DNA of 64,000 bases from an uncultured Brachyspira sp. (GCF_910578695.1 NZ_CAJTQJ010000006.1:1-64000); one strand, 5' to 3'. Positions 18,381-26,964 are shown, numbered from the stretch's first letter. The notes: generated by a model not told the origin, from the letters alone. Program-made: numbers and translations.

Positions 18381-18381
18381 T

Positions 18382-18402
18382 TTATTGTTGCTAGCTATAA
18401 AC
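18382..18402 (+). repeat. Family B repeat, 5' fragment
   Basis: TTATTGTTGCTAGCTATAAAC is identical to the first 21 bases of the complete family B copies; the remainder is absent and a family A element follows. Confidence 0.75.
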
Positions 18403-18410
18403 TTTCTATT

Positions 18411-18480
18411 ATTGCTAATAAAAATTATGAGCTTTGATACTCTGCCATTCTTACGAATGTCAGATGCTCATAATTTTTAT
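18411..18480 (+). repeat. Family A hairpin repeat, plus orientation (best copy)
   Basis: AAAATTATGAGC (18421-18432) pairs with GCTCATAATTTT (18466-18477), and the central CATTCTTACGAATG forms an inner stem. The left flank ATTGCTAATA is shared with other copies. This is the AATTATGAG arm variant. Confidence 0.85.
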
Positions 18481-18490
18481 ATTTATTTAC

Positions 18491-18590
18491 CAATAAAAAA
18501 ACTTGTTGCCGATATTTGCGTAATCCCTGTCATTCTCTGAATGTCAGGCACTCACAATTTTTATATTTGACTTTTCAGTATTTAAAAATT
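18491..18590 (+). repeat. Family A hairpin repeat, plus orientation with mixed arms
   Basis: The left arm is of the AAACTTGT type and the right arm of the CTCACAATTTTT type, so they pair less well than in other copies. The core CATTCTCTGAATGTCAGGCACTC is clear, and the right flank TTTCAGTATTTAAAAA matches the family flank. Confidence 0.75.
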
Positions 18591-18696
18591 ATTTTATTAT
18601 TGCTAATAAAAAAATTGCTTGTAAATAAATTTAGCGGCTTTGAACAGTTTTATATTTAGCTTTCTAGTATTTCAAACTGCATAAAATAAAAAAATT

Positions 18697-19581
18697 CTAT
18701 ATATTGATATAAGAGCCCTCTTTAGCAAAAGCAAGCTGCAAATCTATTTCTTCTTTTTTGAGAAAAGCCATTAATTTATTATATATTAAATCTATCTGTG
18801 CATCAGTTCTTTCCTGATTATGATGATGAAGTATAACATAAGGAACATCAGCATCGAGTCCCACCTGAATAGCATCATTTAAAGTAGAATGCCCCCAGCC
18901 TACATGTCCGTTATAATATTCGCTTTTTGTATATTCCCCCTCTATTATAAGAACATTTGAACCGCGTACAAAATCTATCAGTCTTGCATGAAGTAAATCT
19001 GCATTATGATTATAATGCGAAAGAGAGGGGTGCTGTGCATGAAGACGCTTTTTATAAGGTTCATGATCTGTAAGATAAACAACTGTTTTATTACCTGAAG
19101 TTATTTTATATGATAATGTATGACAAGGGTGATTAACCCATATACCTTCTATAGTCATATTTCCAAAAACTATCTTTTTACCCTCATAAAAGGCTTCAAA
19201 TTTAAGATTGGCTGCAAACTGTTCTAAATTGATAGGAAAATAATCTTTGGCAAGTATATTATTTATAGTATCATACATTTCTATAGAAGAATCTTTAGGA
19301 CCGTATACAGTAAAACTATACTTGCTTGAAAAAAACGGTGCAAAAAAAGGTATTCCTATAATATGATCCCAATGAAAATGTGTAAGAAGTATTATGCTTT
19401 CTTTTTTTTCTGATTTTAAAGAATAATAGCTTGCATTTTTAAGTCCGCTTCCTGCATCAAGTATTATATAATTTCCTTCATCATCTATAATCTGTATACA
19501 AGATGTATTACCGCCGTATTCGCTAAAGCTATTACCGGGAGTTGGTATAGAGCCTCTGCTTCCAAGAAATCTTACTTTCAA
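18697..19581 (-). CDS. MBL-fold metallo-hydrolase
   Basis: The 294-residue protein has the metallo-beta-lactamase fold. It begins VRFLGSRGSIPTPG and carries the zinc motif THFHWDHIIG (H-x-H-x-D-H, about 81-89). Later metal ligands are likely in NHPCHTLSYKI, TDHEPY and VILHHHNQE. The family includes phosphodiesterases (PhnP-like, cyclic nucleotide) and other hydrolases, so the substrate is open. It is a single gene on the minus strand, convergent with the aspS downstream repeat array. Confidence 0.88.
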   Translation of the reverse strand: MKVRFLGSRGSIPTPGNSFSEYGGNTSCIQIIDDEGNYIILDAGSGLKNASYYSLKSEKKESIILLTHFHWDHIIGIPFFAPFFSSKYSFTVYGPKDSSIEMYDTINNILAKDYFPINLEQFAANLKFEAFYEGKKIVFGNMTIEGIWVNHPCHTLSYKITSGNKTVVYLTDHEPYKKRLHAQHPSLSHYNHNADLLHARLIDFVRGSNVLIIEGEYTKSEYYNGHVGWGHSTLNDAIQVGLDADVPYVILHHHNQERTDAQIDLIYNKLMAFLKKEEIDLQLAFAKEGSYINI

Positions 19582-19680
19582 AATTAAACCCTAAATTATT
19601 TTATATGCATATCATAATATAATTATAAAAAAAAATCAATCTAATTTACATTTATTATTAATAAATAATAAAATACATAT

Positions 19681-19726
19681 TATATGTTTTTATATATGCT
19701 TGTTATATGCTTTTATATATACTTGT
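19681..19726 (+). repeat. 23-base tandem duplication upstream of xth
   Basis: Two adjacent 23-base units, TATATG(T/C)TTTTATATAT(G/A)CTTGT, differ at two positions. They lie 55 bases before the xth start, in the gap shared with the divergent MBL gene. Confidence 0.75.
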
Positions 19727-19780
19727 ATTAATGGCAGATAAAGTTTATAATAATAAGATTAAAATAAAAAGGTTGTATTA

Positions 19781-20563
19781 ATGAGTATTTTAAAAATAAT
19801 ATCATGGAATGTTAATGGAATAAGAGCAGCATACAAAAAAGGCTTGATAGATTTTATAAAAAAGGAAAATCCTGATATAATATGCCTGCAGGAAACCAAA
19901 GCCTTTGAAGAACAGCTGCCTGAAGATTTAAAAAATATAGAAGGATACGAGCTTTTTATAAATCCTGCTGACCCTGAAATAAAAAAAGGATACAGCGGTG
20001 TTGCTATTTATACAAAATTAAAACCAAATAAAGAAATTAAAAATAAATTAGGAAGTAAATTCTCGGACAGAGAAGGAAGAATACTTTCTTTAGAATTTGA
20101 TGATTTTATAATATTTAATGTATACTTTCCAAACGGCGGTAAATCAAAAGAGCATTTTCAGTACAAACTTTCATTTTATGATGAGATAACAAAACATCTA
20201 AGCAAATTAAAAAGAAAAACTAATGTTATACTATGCGGAGATATGAATATTGCACATCAAGCTATAGATTTGGCTAGACCTAAAGAAAATGAAAAAAGTA
20301 TAGGTTTTCTTCCAGAAGAGCGGGCTAAAATAACTGAGTTTTTAAATAAAGGTTTTACGGATACATTCAGAATGTTTGTTAAAGAAGGCGGACATTACAG
20401 CTGGTGGGATATGAAAACTAGGTCTAGAGAAAAAAATGTGGGCTGGAGAATAGATTATTTCTTTGTAAATAATGAAATAACAGACAATATAAAAAAGGCT
20501 GATATATTAACTGAAGTTATGGGCAGCGATCATTGTCCTATACTTATTGAATGGGATAAGTAA
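19781..20563 (+). CDS. xth: Exodeoxyribonuclease III / AP endonuclease
   Basis: This is the main abasic-site endonuclease type of base excision repair. The 260-residue EEP-fold protein shows IISWNVNGIRAAYKKG at the N-terminus, the metal ligand Glu in ICLQETK, GYSGVAIYTK, the active-site block LCGDMNIAHQAIDLARP, WWDMKTRSREKNVGWRIDYFF, and the terminal catalytic SDHCPILIEW. All conserved residues are present. Its AAAAGG ribosome-binding site is weak to moderate. Confidence 0.95.
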   Translation: MSILKIISWNVNGIRAAYKKGLIDFIKKENPDIICLQETKAFEEQLPEDLKNIEGYELFINPADPEIKKGYSGVAIYTKLKPNKEIKNKLGSKFSDREGRILSLEFDDFIIFNVYFPNGGKSKEHFQYKLSFYDEITKHLSKLKRKTNVILCGDMNIAHQAIDLARPKENEKSIGFLPEERAKITEFLNKGFTDTFRMFVKEGGHYSWWDMKTRSREKNVGWRIDYFFVNNEITDNIKKADILTEVMGSDHCPILIEWDK

Positions 20564-20647
20564 AAAACTGTTTGATTTTTTTAAGGTTTTATAATATATT
20601 AAAAATAGTAAATATAGTTCTATTTTTTATTAATATAAGGAGTTTGC

Positions 20648-20980
20648 ATGGTTCGTACAATCATTGAGAATAAAACAGCCGTAATAAATATAGAAAAAAA
20701 TATTATATCTGAAAATGCAGATATTTTAGAAGAAAAATTAAATTATGTAAAAGATGCAGGAGCTTTGAATTTTATATTTGATTTTCATAATATTGAATAT
20801 ATATGTTCATCAGCATTAGGATTAATAGCATCTGCTTTAAGAGTATCAGGGGAAAACGGAGGGGTAGTTTACTTTTGTTCTTTAAGCAGACAATTAAGAA
20901 ATTTATTTGAAGCTACAAAGTTTTTGACTATAGTTAATACAGCAGACAATATAGATGAAGCTCTTAAAAATATTAAATAA
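20648..20980 (+). CDS. STAS-domain anti-sigma-factor antagonist-like protein
   Basis: The 110-residue protein is a single STAS domain. The phosphorylation-site region reads DFHNIEYICSSALGLI (about 52-67), with the conserved Ser in SSALG, as in SpoIIAA-like antagonists. Such proteins are switched by serine kinases and release a partner regulator; no partner kinase or sigma factor is nearby. AAGGAG precedes the start at good spacing. It begins a plus-strand run with yggT and a TPR gene. Confidence 0.88.
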   Translation: MVRTIIENKTAVINIEKNIISENADILEEKLNYVKDAGALNFIFDFHNIEYICSSALGLIASALRVSGENGGVVYFCSLSRQLRNLFEATKFLTIVNTADNIDEALKNIK

Positions 20981-20994
20981 TATATGGAAAATAT

Positions 20995-21315
20995 ATGTTA
21001 ATAGAAACTATCAGATTTATATACTATTTACTTATGCAGATACTGAGGCTTTACTCTTTTATATGGTTTATATGGATTATATTAAGCTGGCTTCAGGCTT
21101 TCGGAGCTATGCATTTAGATTATTATAACCCAATAGTAAATTTCTTCTATAATATAACCGACGGAGTTATAGACAAAGTATTCGCAGGAAGAAGACTCAT
21201 TATAGGGATTATAGATTTATCTCCTTTAATATTTCTTTTAATTTTACAATTGGCAGCTCCAATAGTACTTAGAACAGTATTCCAATTTTTATTAAATTTA
21301 GCATCTAGGATATAA
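20995..21315 (+). CDS. yggT: YggT family membrane protein
   Basis: The 106-residue protein has two hydrophobic segments (about 6-30 and 72-95) around the conserved YNPIVNFFYNITDGV block, the YggT signature. The family is associated with cell-division or envelope organisation and turgor-related phenotypes, but its function is not settled. It begins 14 bases after the STAS gene and ends eight bases before the TPR gene. Confidence 0.85.
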   Translation: MLIETIRFIYYLLMQILRLYSFIWFIWIILSWLQAFGAMHLDYYNPIVNFFYNITDGVIDKVFAGRRLIIGIIDLSPLIFLLILQLAAPIVLRTVFQFLLNLASRI

Positions 21316-21323
21316 GTACGACT

Positions 21324-23453
21324 ATGAGTTCTTTAGATGAAATAAATAAATATATAGATGACGGAGATTATAAAAAAGCAATAGAAGAATTAGATATTAT
21401 TATCTCTAAAGAACCGAATAATGCCAAAGCTTTTTATATGAGAGGCAAATCGGCATTCATAGAACTTCAAAATGAAGAATTTGATAAAAATGAATATGAT
21501 ATAAAAAGAGCTTTAATTTACTCATCAATAGAATACGATTTAAATAAATCAATAGATATAGACCCTAATATAACGGATGCATACAGAGGCTTAATGTATC
21601 TTAACAGAGATTTGAAAAATACCGATAAAGAAAGGGAATATGCCCAGATACTTTTTGAAAAAGAAAATACAGCTTATGATGCTTTATTAATACTTGCCAG
21701 CAGTTATTTAAATAATGGAGAAAATGAATCGGACTTTCATCAGGCTATAGGATATTATGATGATTTTATAAAAAATGTAAGTTTTGATAACAGCAGAATA
21801 GCTAGATTTGAAAGAGGGCTTTGCTATTATAATCTTAATATACTTACAAAAGCTGATATAGAAGCCAATAAACTTATTTATGATTTTCCTTTTTATGATG
21901 ATGCATACTTTCTTAAAGGCATAATACTTGCAAAGAAAGGAATAGAATCTGAATTTTATGATGATGCCATATTTTTTTTGGATAGGGCTTTGGAATTAAA
22001 TCCTATAAACTTCAATGCTCTATATGAAAGAGCTGAATGGTATTTGAATAAAGAAAATTATAGAAAGGCTATAGAAAATTATAATGAACTTTTAAAGCAT
22101 AATAATAAATACAGATTAAATGCTCTGCTTGATAAAATTCAGGCACTGCATGATTTAATTATAGAAAATGAAGATAAAAACTATCCTGACAGTCAGGAAG
22201 AAGGTAAAGATTTAGAAGAGGTATTTTATTTGCTTGAAAAAGTTATAGATGTGCTTGGCATAAACAGTATTCAGCATATATATTACAGAGGGAATTTATA
22301 TGCTTATCAGGGTGAAATAAAAAAGGCTATTTTAGAGTTTAAAAAAATACTTAAAGAAAATAATAAATCTTGGCTTTATGAAAAAATTGCCGAATTATAT
22401 CATAATTATGCTCAAAGCGATAATGATTATTTAGAGGCTTTAAAATATTTATCATATATAGATAAAGCAGAATATAAATACTCTACTTACTATCTTCTAA
22501 TATTCTCTAATTATGAATTAAAAAATTATGAAAACACTGTTCAATTATGTAATGAATTTTTTAAGTATATAGATGATGATAATGATGATGAAATATCTTA
22601 TATAAGATTTATTTATGCTCATTCTCTTCAAATGACAGGAGCTAATGATTATAAATTAATATTAGATAATTTGAAAAGCTGTTTAAATAGCAGTTTGGAT
22701 AAAGCTTTGGTATACAGATCTATTGCAAAAATAATGCTTTATAATATGCCTAAAGAATATAATGAAGAAGGCATATATATGCTAAAAAAATCTGTAGAAT
22801 TAAATGATGCTTTATCATACTATATATATGCTAAAGAGTTATTTTACGGCGATATTATAACTCCGTATCCTGAGCTTGCTGTTTCTATGGCTAATATAGC
22901 TTTTGATTTGGATAATACATTGGAATGTGCTTTAACTATTATAGGAAAATCTTATGAAATAGGACGCGGAGCAAAACAGGATTATAATAAAGCATTTGAA
23001 ATATATAATAAAGCTAAAGAAATATGCGAAAAAAGAAATTTAAAATGTTCATGTTCTAATGCTATGACTGCTCATTGCTATTATAAGGGAATAGGCGTTC
23101 AAAAAAATGAAGAAGAAGCATTTAATATAATAAGAAAAACAGCAGATACTTTTGGTAAAGATTCGCATGATTATGTATCTTTGCTTTATTCATACTTTGC
23201 TCTTAACAATATAAAAGGATTTGATTTATTTAAATCTTTAACTTTATTTGAAAATATAGAACAGCATTCTCATAATATATATATTATAATGACATTAAAA
23301 AGAATATATAAAAAATTAGGAAGACATTATGATGTTAAAAGAATGTCAAAAATGGAAATTAAGGCATTGGAAAATACGGGAGAATTAAATCTCTCTTATT
23401 TAAGAAAGTATATAAAAAATTTTAATAATTTTTATCCTATTCTAACACTTTGA
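21324..23453 (+). CDS. TPR and Sel1-repeat protein
   Basis: The 709-residue soluble protein consists almost entirely of helical repeats. N-terminal tetratricopeptide units are visible from residue 1 (GDYKKAIEELDIIISKEPNNAKAFYMRG, in part) and at about 215-265 (FLDRALELNPINFNALYERAEWYL, in part). The C-terminal third has Sel1-like repeats (GKSYEIGRGAKQDYNKAFEIY and CYYKGIGVQKNEEEAFNII). There is no signal peptide. Such proteins act as scaffolds; the partner is unknown. Its stop codon overlaps the -35 region of the next gene's promoter. Confidence 0.85.
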   Translation: MSSLDEINKYIDDGDYKKAIEELDIIISKEPNNAKAFYMRGKSAFIELQNEEFDKNEYDIKRALIYSSIEYDLNKSIDIDPNITDAYRGLMYLNRDLKNTDKEREYAQILFEKENTAYDALLILASSYLNNGENESDFHQAIGYYDDFIKNVSFDNSRIARFERGLCYYNLNILTKADIEANKLIYDFPFYDDAYFLKGIILAKKGIESEFYDDAIFFLDRALELNPINFNALYERAEWYLNKENYRKAIENYNELLKHNNKYRLNALLDKIQALHDLIIENEDKNYPDSQEEGKDLEEVFYLLEKVIDVLGINSIQHIYYRGNLYAYQGEIKKAILEFKKILKENNKSWLYEKIAELYHNYAQSDNDYLEALKYLSYIDKAEYKYSTYYLLIFSNYELKNYENTVQLCNEFFKYIDDDNDDEISYIRFIYAHSLQMTGANDYKLILDNLKSCLNSSLDKALVYRSIAKIMLYNMPKEYNEEGIYMLKKSVELNDALSYYIYAKELFYGDIITPYPELAVSMANIAFDLDNTLECALTIIGKSYEIGRGAKQDYNKAFEIYNKAKEICEKRNLKCSCSNAMTAHCYYKGIGVQKNEEEAFNIIRKTADTFGKDSHDYVSLLYSYFALNNIKGFDLFKSLTLFENIEQHSHNIYIIMTLKRIYKKLGRHYDVKRMSKMEIKALENTGELNLSYLRKYIKNFNNFYPILTL

Positions 23454-23480
23454 CAAAAAAATATAATATAGTATTATACT
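23450..23480 (+). promoter_or_regulatory. Sigma-70-type promoter for the DUF1858 gene
   Basis: TTGACA at 23450-23455 overlaps the TPR gene stop. Candidate -10 boxes are TATTAT (23472-23477, 16-base spacer) and TATACT (23475-23480, 19-base spacer). The start codon follows at 23509. Confidence 0.7.
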
Positions 23481-23508
23481 ATAATAAAATAAATTAAGAG
23501 GTAATAAT

Positions 23509-23718
23509 ATGATAAACAAAACTATGAGTATAGGTGAAATTATACAAATATTTCCTGATTCTGTAGAAATAATGATGGGCAGAGGTCTTCATTGCGTAGG
23601 CTGTCATGTTGCAAGCTGGGAAAGTTTGGAAGAGGGCTGCAGAGGTCATGGTATGAGTGATGATGTTATTGACAGTTTGATAAAAGAAATAAATGAAAAA
23701 TACGAAGCAGGCAAATAA
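23509..23718 (+). CDS. DUF1858 domain protein
   Basis: The 69-residue protein matches DUF1858, a small domain related to the N-terminus of ScdA/RIC-type proteins. MSIGEIIQIFPDSVEIMMGRGLHCVGC is typical, with the paired cysteines HCVGC (about 29-32) that may form a redox or metal site, and a third Cys in EEGCRGHGM. It probably functions in redox or iron-sulphur handling, but this is inferred from the family. AGAGG precedes the start. Confidence 0.88.
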   Translation: MINKTMSIGEIIQIFPDSVEIMMGRGLHCVGCHVASWESLEEGCRGHGMSDDVIDSLIKEINEKYEAGK

Positions 23719-23742
23719 TTTTTACAAAAAAATACTGTATGA

Positions 23743-23774
23743 GGGAGAGGATGCATAATAAAGCAGCTTCTCCC
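23743..23774. terminator. Hairpin after the DUF1858 gene
   Basis: GGGAGAGGATGC pairs with GCAGCTTCTCCC over 12 positions with one mismatch and one G-T pair, around an eight-base loop, 25 bases after the stop. No long U-run follows, so termination is plausible but not certain. Confidence 0.55.
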
Positions 23775-23891
23775 TTCGCTTTATAATCATACAATATTAA
23801 ATCAATTCTTAATGCAGATAATACCAATTAAGCAGGAAAGATACTTACTGCTTTTTTATAGCTAAATATCAATGTTTCTCTAACTATGATC

Positions 23892-23920
23892 TTGACAAAA
23901 CAGCATAAGCTTGCTATACT
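23892..23920 (+). promoter_or_regulatory. Consensus promoter of the marR cassette
   Basis: TTGACA (23892-23897) and TATACT (23915-23920) are separated by exactly 17 bases, which is close to ideal. It serves the marR-nitroreductase-radical SAM genes. Confidence 0.85.
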
Positions 23921-23927
23921 AAAATAG

Positions 23928-23949
23928 TCAATAAATTTACTATAATTGA
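23928..23949. promoter_or_regulatory. Candidate MarR operator
   Basis: TCAAT (23928-23932) and ATTGA (23945-23949) form an interrupted inverted repeat just downstream of the -10 box, over the probable transcription start. Position and symmetry suit autorepression by the adjacent MarR protein; there is no direct evidence of binding. Confidence 0.4.
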
Positions 23950-23970
23950 TTTTAATGGCAGGAGGCTGAT

Positions 23971-24435
23971 ATAACAAAGGAAACCAAGAAAAACGCTTAT
24001 TTGTATTGCAAATTCCGTGATGAACAGCTTTCATTATATGATAAGTACGCTAAACGGCATGGAATGCTGATGAAAACACTGCTAGTAGCTAATGTTCTGT
24101 ATTATAACGATTTCTATAGCAAAGGTGGTATAACACAGATTGAAATATGTCAGAGAACATTCCAATCTAAGCAGACAGTTAATCTGATTATAAAAAATCT
24201 TTTAAACAAGTCATACATAACAGTTGAAGAGTGCAAAGAAAATAAGCGTGAAAAATTAGTAAGAATAACCGAAGCAGGAAAAGCTTACTGTGAAAAAGTT
24301 GTATGCCATATCACATGGGCAGAAGATACTGCAATGTCTATGCTTACACAAAAAGAACAAGAACAGCTAATTAATCTATCACAGAAATTTACAAAAAATC
24401 TGACAGAACTTATTAATCAGGAAACGGAGGATTAA
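23971..24435 (+). CDS. MarR-family transcriptional regulator (apparent ATA start)
   Basis: This is a winged-helix MarR-type repressor. DNA-binding elements are GGITQIEICQRTFQSKQTVNLIIKNL (recognition helix SKQTVNLII) and a wing with ECKENKREKLVRITEAGK. The open frame runs upstream without a stop to about 23956, and a perfect AGGAGG at 23960-23965 is placed five bases before an ATA codon at 23971, giving (M)TKETKKNAYLYC. No ATG exists at that site. The nearest accepted start, TTG at 24001, has no ribosome-binding site and would drop ten residues. I therefore infer a rare ATA start or an ATG-to-ATA change. It regulates, presumably, the two downstream genes; the stop lies three bases before the nitroreductase start. 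Confidence 0.78.
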   Translation: MTKETKKNAYLYCKFRDEQLSLYDKYAKRHGMLMKTLLVANVLYYNDFYSKGGITQIEICQRTFQSKQTVNLIIKNLLNKSYITVEECKENKREKLVRITEAGKAYCEKVVCHITWAEDTAMSMLTQKEQEQLINLSQKFTKNLTELINQETED

Positions 24436-24438
24436 GAT

Positions 24439-25065
24439 ATGGAATTTTATGAAGCAATTAACAAAAGAAAAACTACAAGGGAATTTTTAGATACAGAAGT
24501 TGATTTTGAAGTTATTAAAAGAATTTTAGAAGCAGGAAACAAAGCACCAACTTGGGACCATAACCGCAATTGGCAGTATATCATTTTAAGAACTAATGAA
24601 GAAAAAGAATATGCTTTTTCTGAAGCCAAAGCGACTGCAGATAAATTTGATGCTGACAGATATTTGAATATGCCAAGACCTTATACAATTACATTAGGAC
24701 AAAAAATGTACGGCTATGCTATGCCCAAGCAATATACTATGCTGAAAGAAGCACTGTATGTAATTATACCTTTATTCAAATCAAAAGAATTGAATGGCGA
24801 GTATGTTTCAAAATTAAATCCGTTTGCCACTATTTGGTGTGTGATAGAAAATATATTTTTAGCGGCGGCAGCAGAAGGTCTGTCATGCTCAATGCGTATA
24901 CCTCTGAATAAAGAACATGATATAGTTAAGAAAAAACTGAAAGTGCTGTCAAGCTATTATGTACCCGTGTTTATAGGTATTGGTTATGCTAATCCTCAAG
25001 AACTGCAATTAGAGCAATATAAACCCGATATAGATAAACAAATACGCTTTGGAAAATGGAAATAA
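24439..25065 (+). CDS. Nitroreductase family protein
   Basis: The 208-residue flavoprotein is of the nitroreductase fold. The FMN-phosphate block is MEFYEAINKRKTTREFLD, followed by ILEAGNKAPTWDHNRNWQYIIL (core NKAPTWDHNRNWQ); the C-terminal part includes IENIFLAAAAEGLSCSMRIPL and a GIGYANPQEL loop. The electron acceptor is unknown. GGAGG lies eight bases before the start, a stronger ribosome-binding site than most genes here have. It is embedded between marR and the radical SAM gene, so it is probably MarR-controlled. Codon use (CTG, CCC, CGC) differs from that of the neighbours. Confidence 0.9.
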   Translation: MEFYEAINKRKTTREFLDTEVDFEVIKRILEAGNKAPTWDHNRNWQYIILRTNEEKEYAFSEAKATADKFDADRYLNMPRPYTITLGQKMYGYAMPKQYTMLKEALYVIIPLFKSKELNGEYVSKLNPFATIWCVIENIFLAAAAEGLSCSMRIPLNKEHDIVKKKLKVLSSYYVPVFIGIGYANPQELQLEQYKPDIDKQIRFGKWK

Positions 25066-25099
25066 TTATATAAACAAATAAAAACAATTATATGAGAAG

Positions 25100-25984
25100 A
25101 TGAAAATAATTATAAAAAAAATTAAAACAAAAAATGTGATAACAAAATCCAATCTGCCTGTATGTGATTTTTCCGTAAACACTTATATAGGCTGTACCCA
25201 TTCCTGCAAATATTGTTATGCTTCATTTATGAAACGCTTTACAAAACATAATGAAATGTGGGGAGAGTTTATAGATGTGAAAATTTGGGATAAAATCAAA
25301 AAAACAAAAAAATATGCTGGAAAAGAACTGTTTGTCGGTTCTGTGACAGATCCGTACAACCCGCAGGAAGAAATTTATGAGCGTACAAGAACATTACTGA
25401 CTGAACTGCAAGGAAGCGGTGTAAAACTTTCAATCGCTACAAAGTCCGATTTGATTTTACGGGATTTAGACATAATCAAAACATTTCCCAATGCACGCAT
25501 TTCTTTCTCTATCAATACGCTTGATAAAACATTCAAAAATGATATGGATAAGGCAGTATCTATTGATCGCAGACTTGCAGCAATGAAAAAGTTTTATAAA
25601 GCAGGCATTCGTACCATCTGTTTTATCTCTCCGATTTTTCCCGGTATTACCGATGTCAAGGCTATTATAGAATGTGTAAAGAATCAATGCAATTTAATAT
25701 GGCTTGAAAATTTAAATCTGCGTGGGGAATACAAGGCTGTAATTATGGATTATATCAAAGAGAAATACCCTGCTCTTATGCCGATGTATTATGAAATATA
25801 TAACAGAGATAACCGCATCTATTGGGAAGCTCTCGACATAGAACTAAAAGAGTATGCAGCCGAAATTGGTCTTGATTATGTGACTAATGATGACAGCATA
25901 AACCATCCATTTGATGATTTGCCTGTTATTGTTAATTATTTCTATCATAGCAAAATCAAGAAATCCGCAGTAAAAATACAGTAA
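25100..25984 (+). CDS. SPL-family radical SAM protein
   Basis: The 294-residue radical SAM enzyme has the cluster motif GCTHSCKYCYASFM (C-x3-C-x2-C, about 32-39) with an SPL-like continuation, FVGSVTDPYNPQEE and IATKSDLILRDLDII. It resembles the radical SAM proteins encoded in small mobile pairs with a MarR regulator in gut bacteria, though I recall those with two radical SAM proteins, and only one is present here. The substrate is unknown. Frequent CTG, CGC, CGT and ACC codons set it apart from neighbouring genes, which suggests transfer, probably from a Firmicute. Confidence 0.86.
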   Translation: MKIIIKKIKTKNVITKSNLPVCDFSVNTYIGCTHSCKYCYASFMKRFTKHNEMWGEFIDVKIWDKIKKTKKYAGKELFVGSVTDPYNPQEEIYERTRTLLTELQGSGVKLSIATKSDLILRDLDIIKTFPNARISFSINTLDKTFKNDMDKAVSIDRRLAAMKKFYKAGIRTICFISPIFPGITDVKAIIECVKNQCNLIWLENLNLRGEYKAVIMDYIKEKYPALMPMYYEIYNRDNRIYWEALDIELKEYAAEIGLDYVTNDDSINHPFDDLPVIVNYFYHSKIKKSAVKIQ

Positions 25985-26217
25985 TAATATCTAAATACTT
26001 GAAAATAGAAAATATAAAAAGAGTAATTATGCATCATATATATAATAACAGCTTTAAGATTATAGCATTACAGATGAATAATAATAAATTTTCAAAGATG
26101 TTATTAGAATATAAATATAGATATAAAAATAGAAAAGCATATACATATTCATTATACAGTTAATAACCTGCAGTTTTTATTTTTATATAAGGCAGCAGCA
26201 GTTTTTTTAATATATAA

Positions 26218-26964
26218 TTATTTCCCGTCTTTATATTCTCTTATAATTCCCCTAACTCTTATTGTAAGCCCATATACTTTTTGTTCGGCTATAATAACAT
26301 CTAAAGGTACTTGATTATATTTATCTTTAGCAATCAAAGCATCAGTGCCGTATTTATCTTTTTCATAAACTCTTATAGTGGGAAGTTTATCTTTTTGTAA
26401 TTTAGTTTTTAAATCCTCTCCGTTTTCTATTGTAAATCTTATATCTTTTTTTATATTTTTTCCTTCAAGCCAATTAACTTTAAATGTGCCTATATTCTTA
26501 TCAACAAAACGCATAAAAAATACAAGCGATAAAGCATCAAAAGCCATACCTTGAAATTCTATTTTTTCATCAACTGTTCTCTTATCATTAAATAGATAAT
26601 AATTATTATAAAAAGTTAAGGATTCCTTATTAGTCCAATCTCCTTCTGAAGTATCTTTTTTCAAAATAATAGGCTTAAAATCATTTGTAGAAACCCAAGC
26701 TTCAAATATATCGCTTACTTTATAAACCCAATTAGCAGCTCCAGTAGTATAAACATGGGCATATAAATGATAAGCAGGTATGCCGTTTACATTACTTATA
26801 GAAAGAACCTTAGCTTCAAGTATTCCTACTTTTCCGCTTATATTAAACTCAGGAACCTGAGCTAAAACATCATATTTTATATATTCTCCTACTTTGAATG
26901 TCTGATTATATCCGAAAATAATATTCGATATAAATAGAGTAATTATAAAAACATATTTATTCAT
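26218..26964 (-). CDS. Exported DUF3108 domain protein
   Basis: The 248-residue protein has an N-terminal signal peptide (YVFIITLFISNIIFG) and matches the DUF3108 family of periplasmic beta-rich proteins: FKVGEYIKYDVLAQ at the start, then FEAWVSTNDFKPIILKKD and LSLVFFMRFVD. The family's function is unknown; a role in envelope lipoprotein or polysaccharide handling is speculative. It is a single gene with no operon neighbours. Confidence 0.8.
   Translation of the reverse strand: MNKYVFIITLFISNIIFGYNQTFKVGEYIKYDVLAQVPEFNISGKVGILEAKVLSISNVNGIPAYHLYAHVYTTGAANWVYKVSDIFEAWVSTNDFKPIILKKDTSEGDWTNKESLTFYNNYYLFNDKRTVDEKIEFQGMAFDALSLVFFMRFVDKNIGTFKVNWLEGKNIKKDIRFTIENGEDLKTKLQKDKLPTIRVYEKDKYGTDALIAKDKYNQVPLDVIIAEQKVYGLTIRVRGIIREYKDGK

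Larger units (their letters stand above)
18118..18696. other. 579-base repeat array downstream of aspS
   Basis: No gene is supported. The region is an array of two complete and one partial family B repeats and three family A hairpins (18138-18590), followed by AT-rich sequence containing another flank-type motif (TTATATTTAGCTTTCTAGTATTT, 18649-18671) without its hairpin. Confidence 0.75.

Noticed and set aside
18355..18540. 61-codon plus-strand open frame in the aspS downstream region
   Set aside because: It lies entirely within family A and B hairpin repeats and has no ribosome-binding site or recognisable domain.
23828..24034. 68-codon minus-strand open frame across the marR promoter
   Set aside because: It runs through the strong promoter and ribosome-binding site of the marR cassette and has no recognisable product.
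26029..26163. 44-codon plus-strand open frame after the radical SAM gene (MHHIYNNSFKIIALQ...)
   Set aside because: It has a weak AGAG upstream and AT-rich composition, but no family or conservation evidence; chance open frames of this length are common at this base composition.
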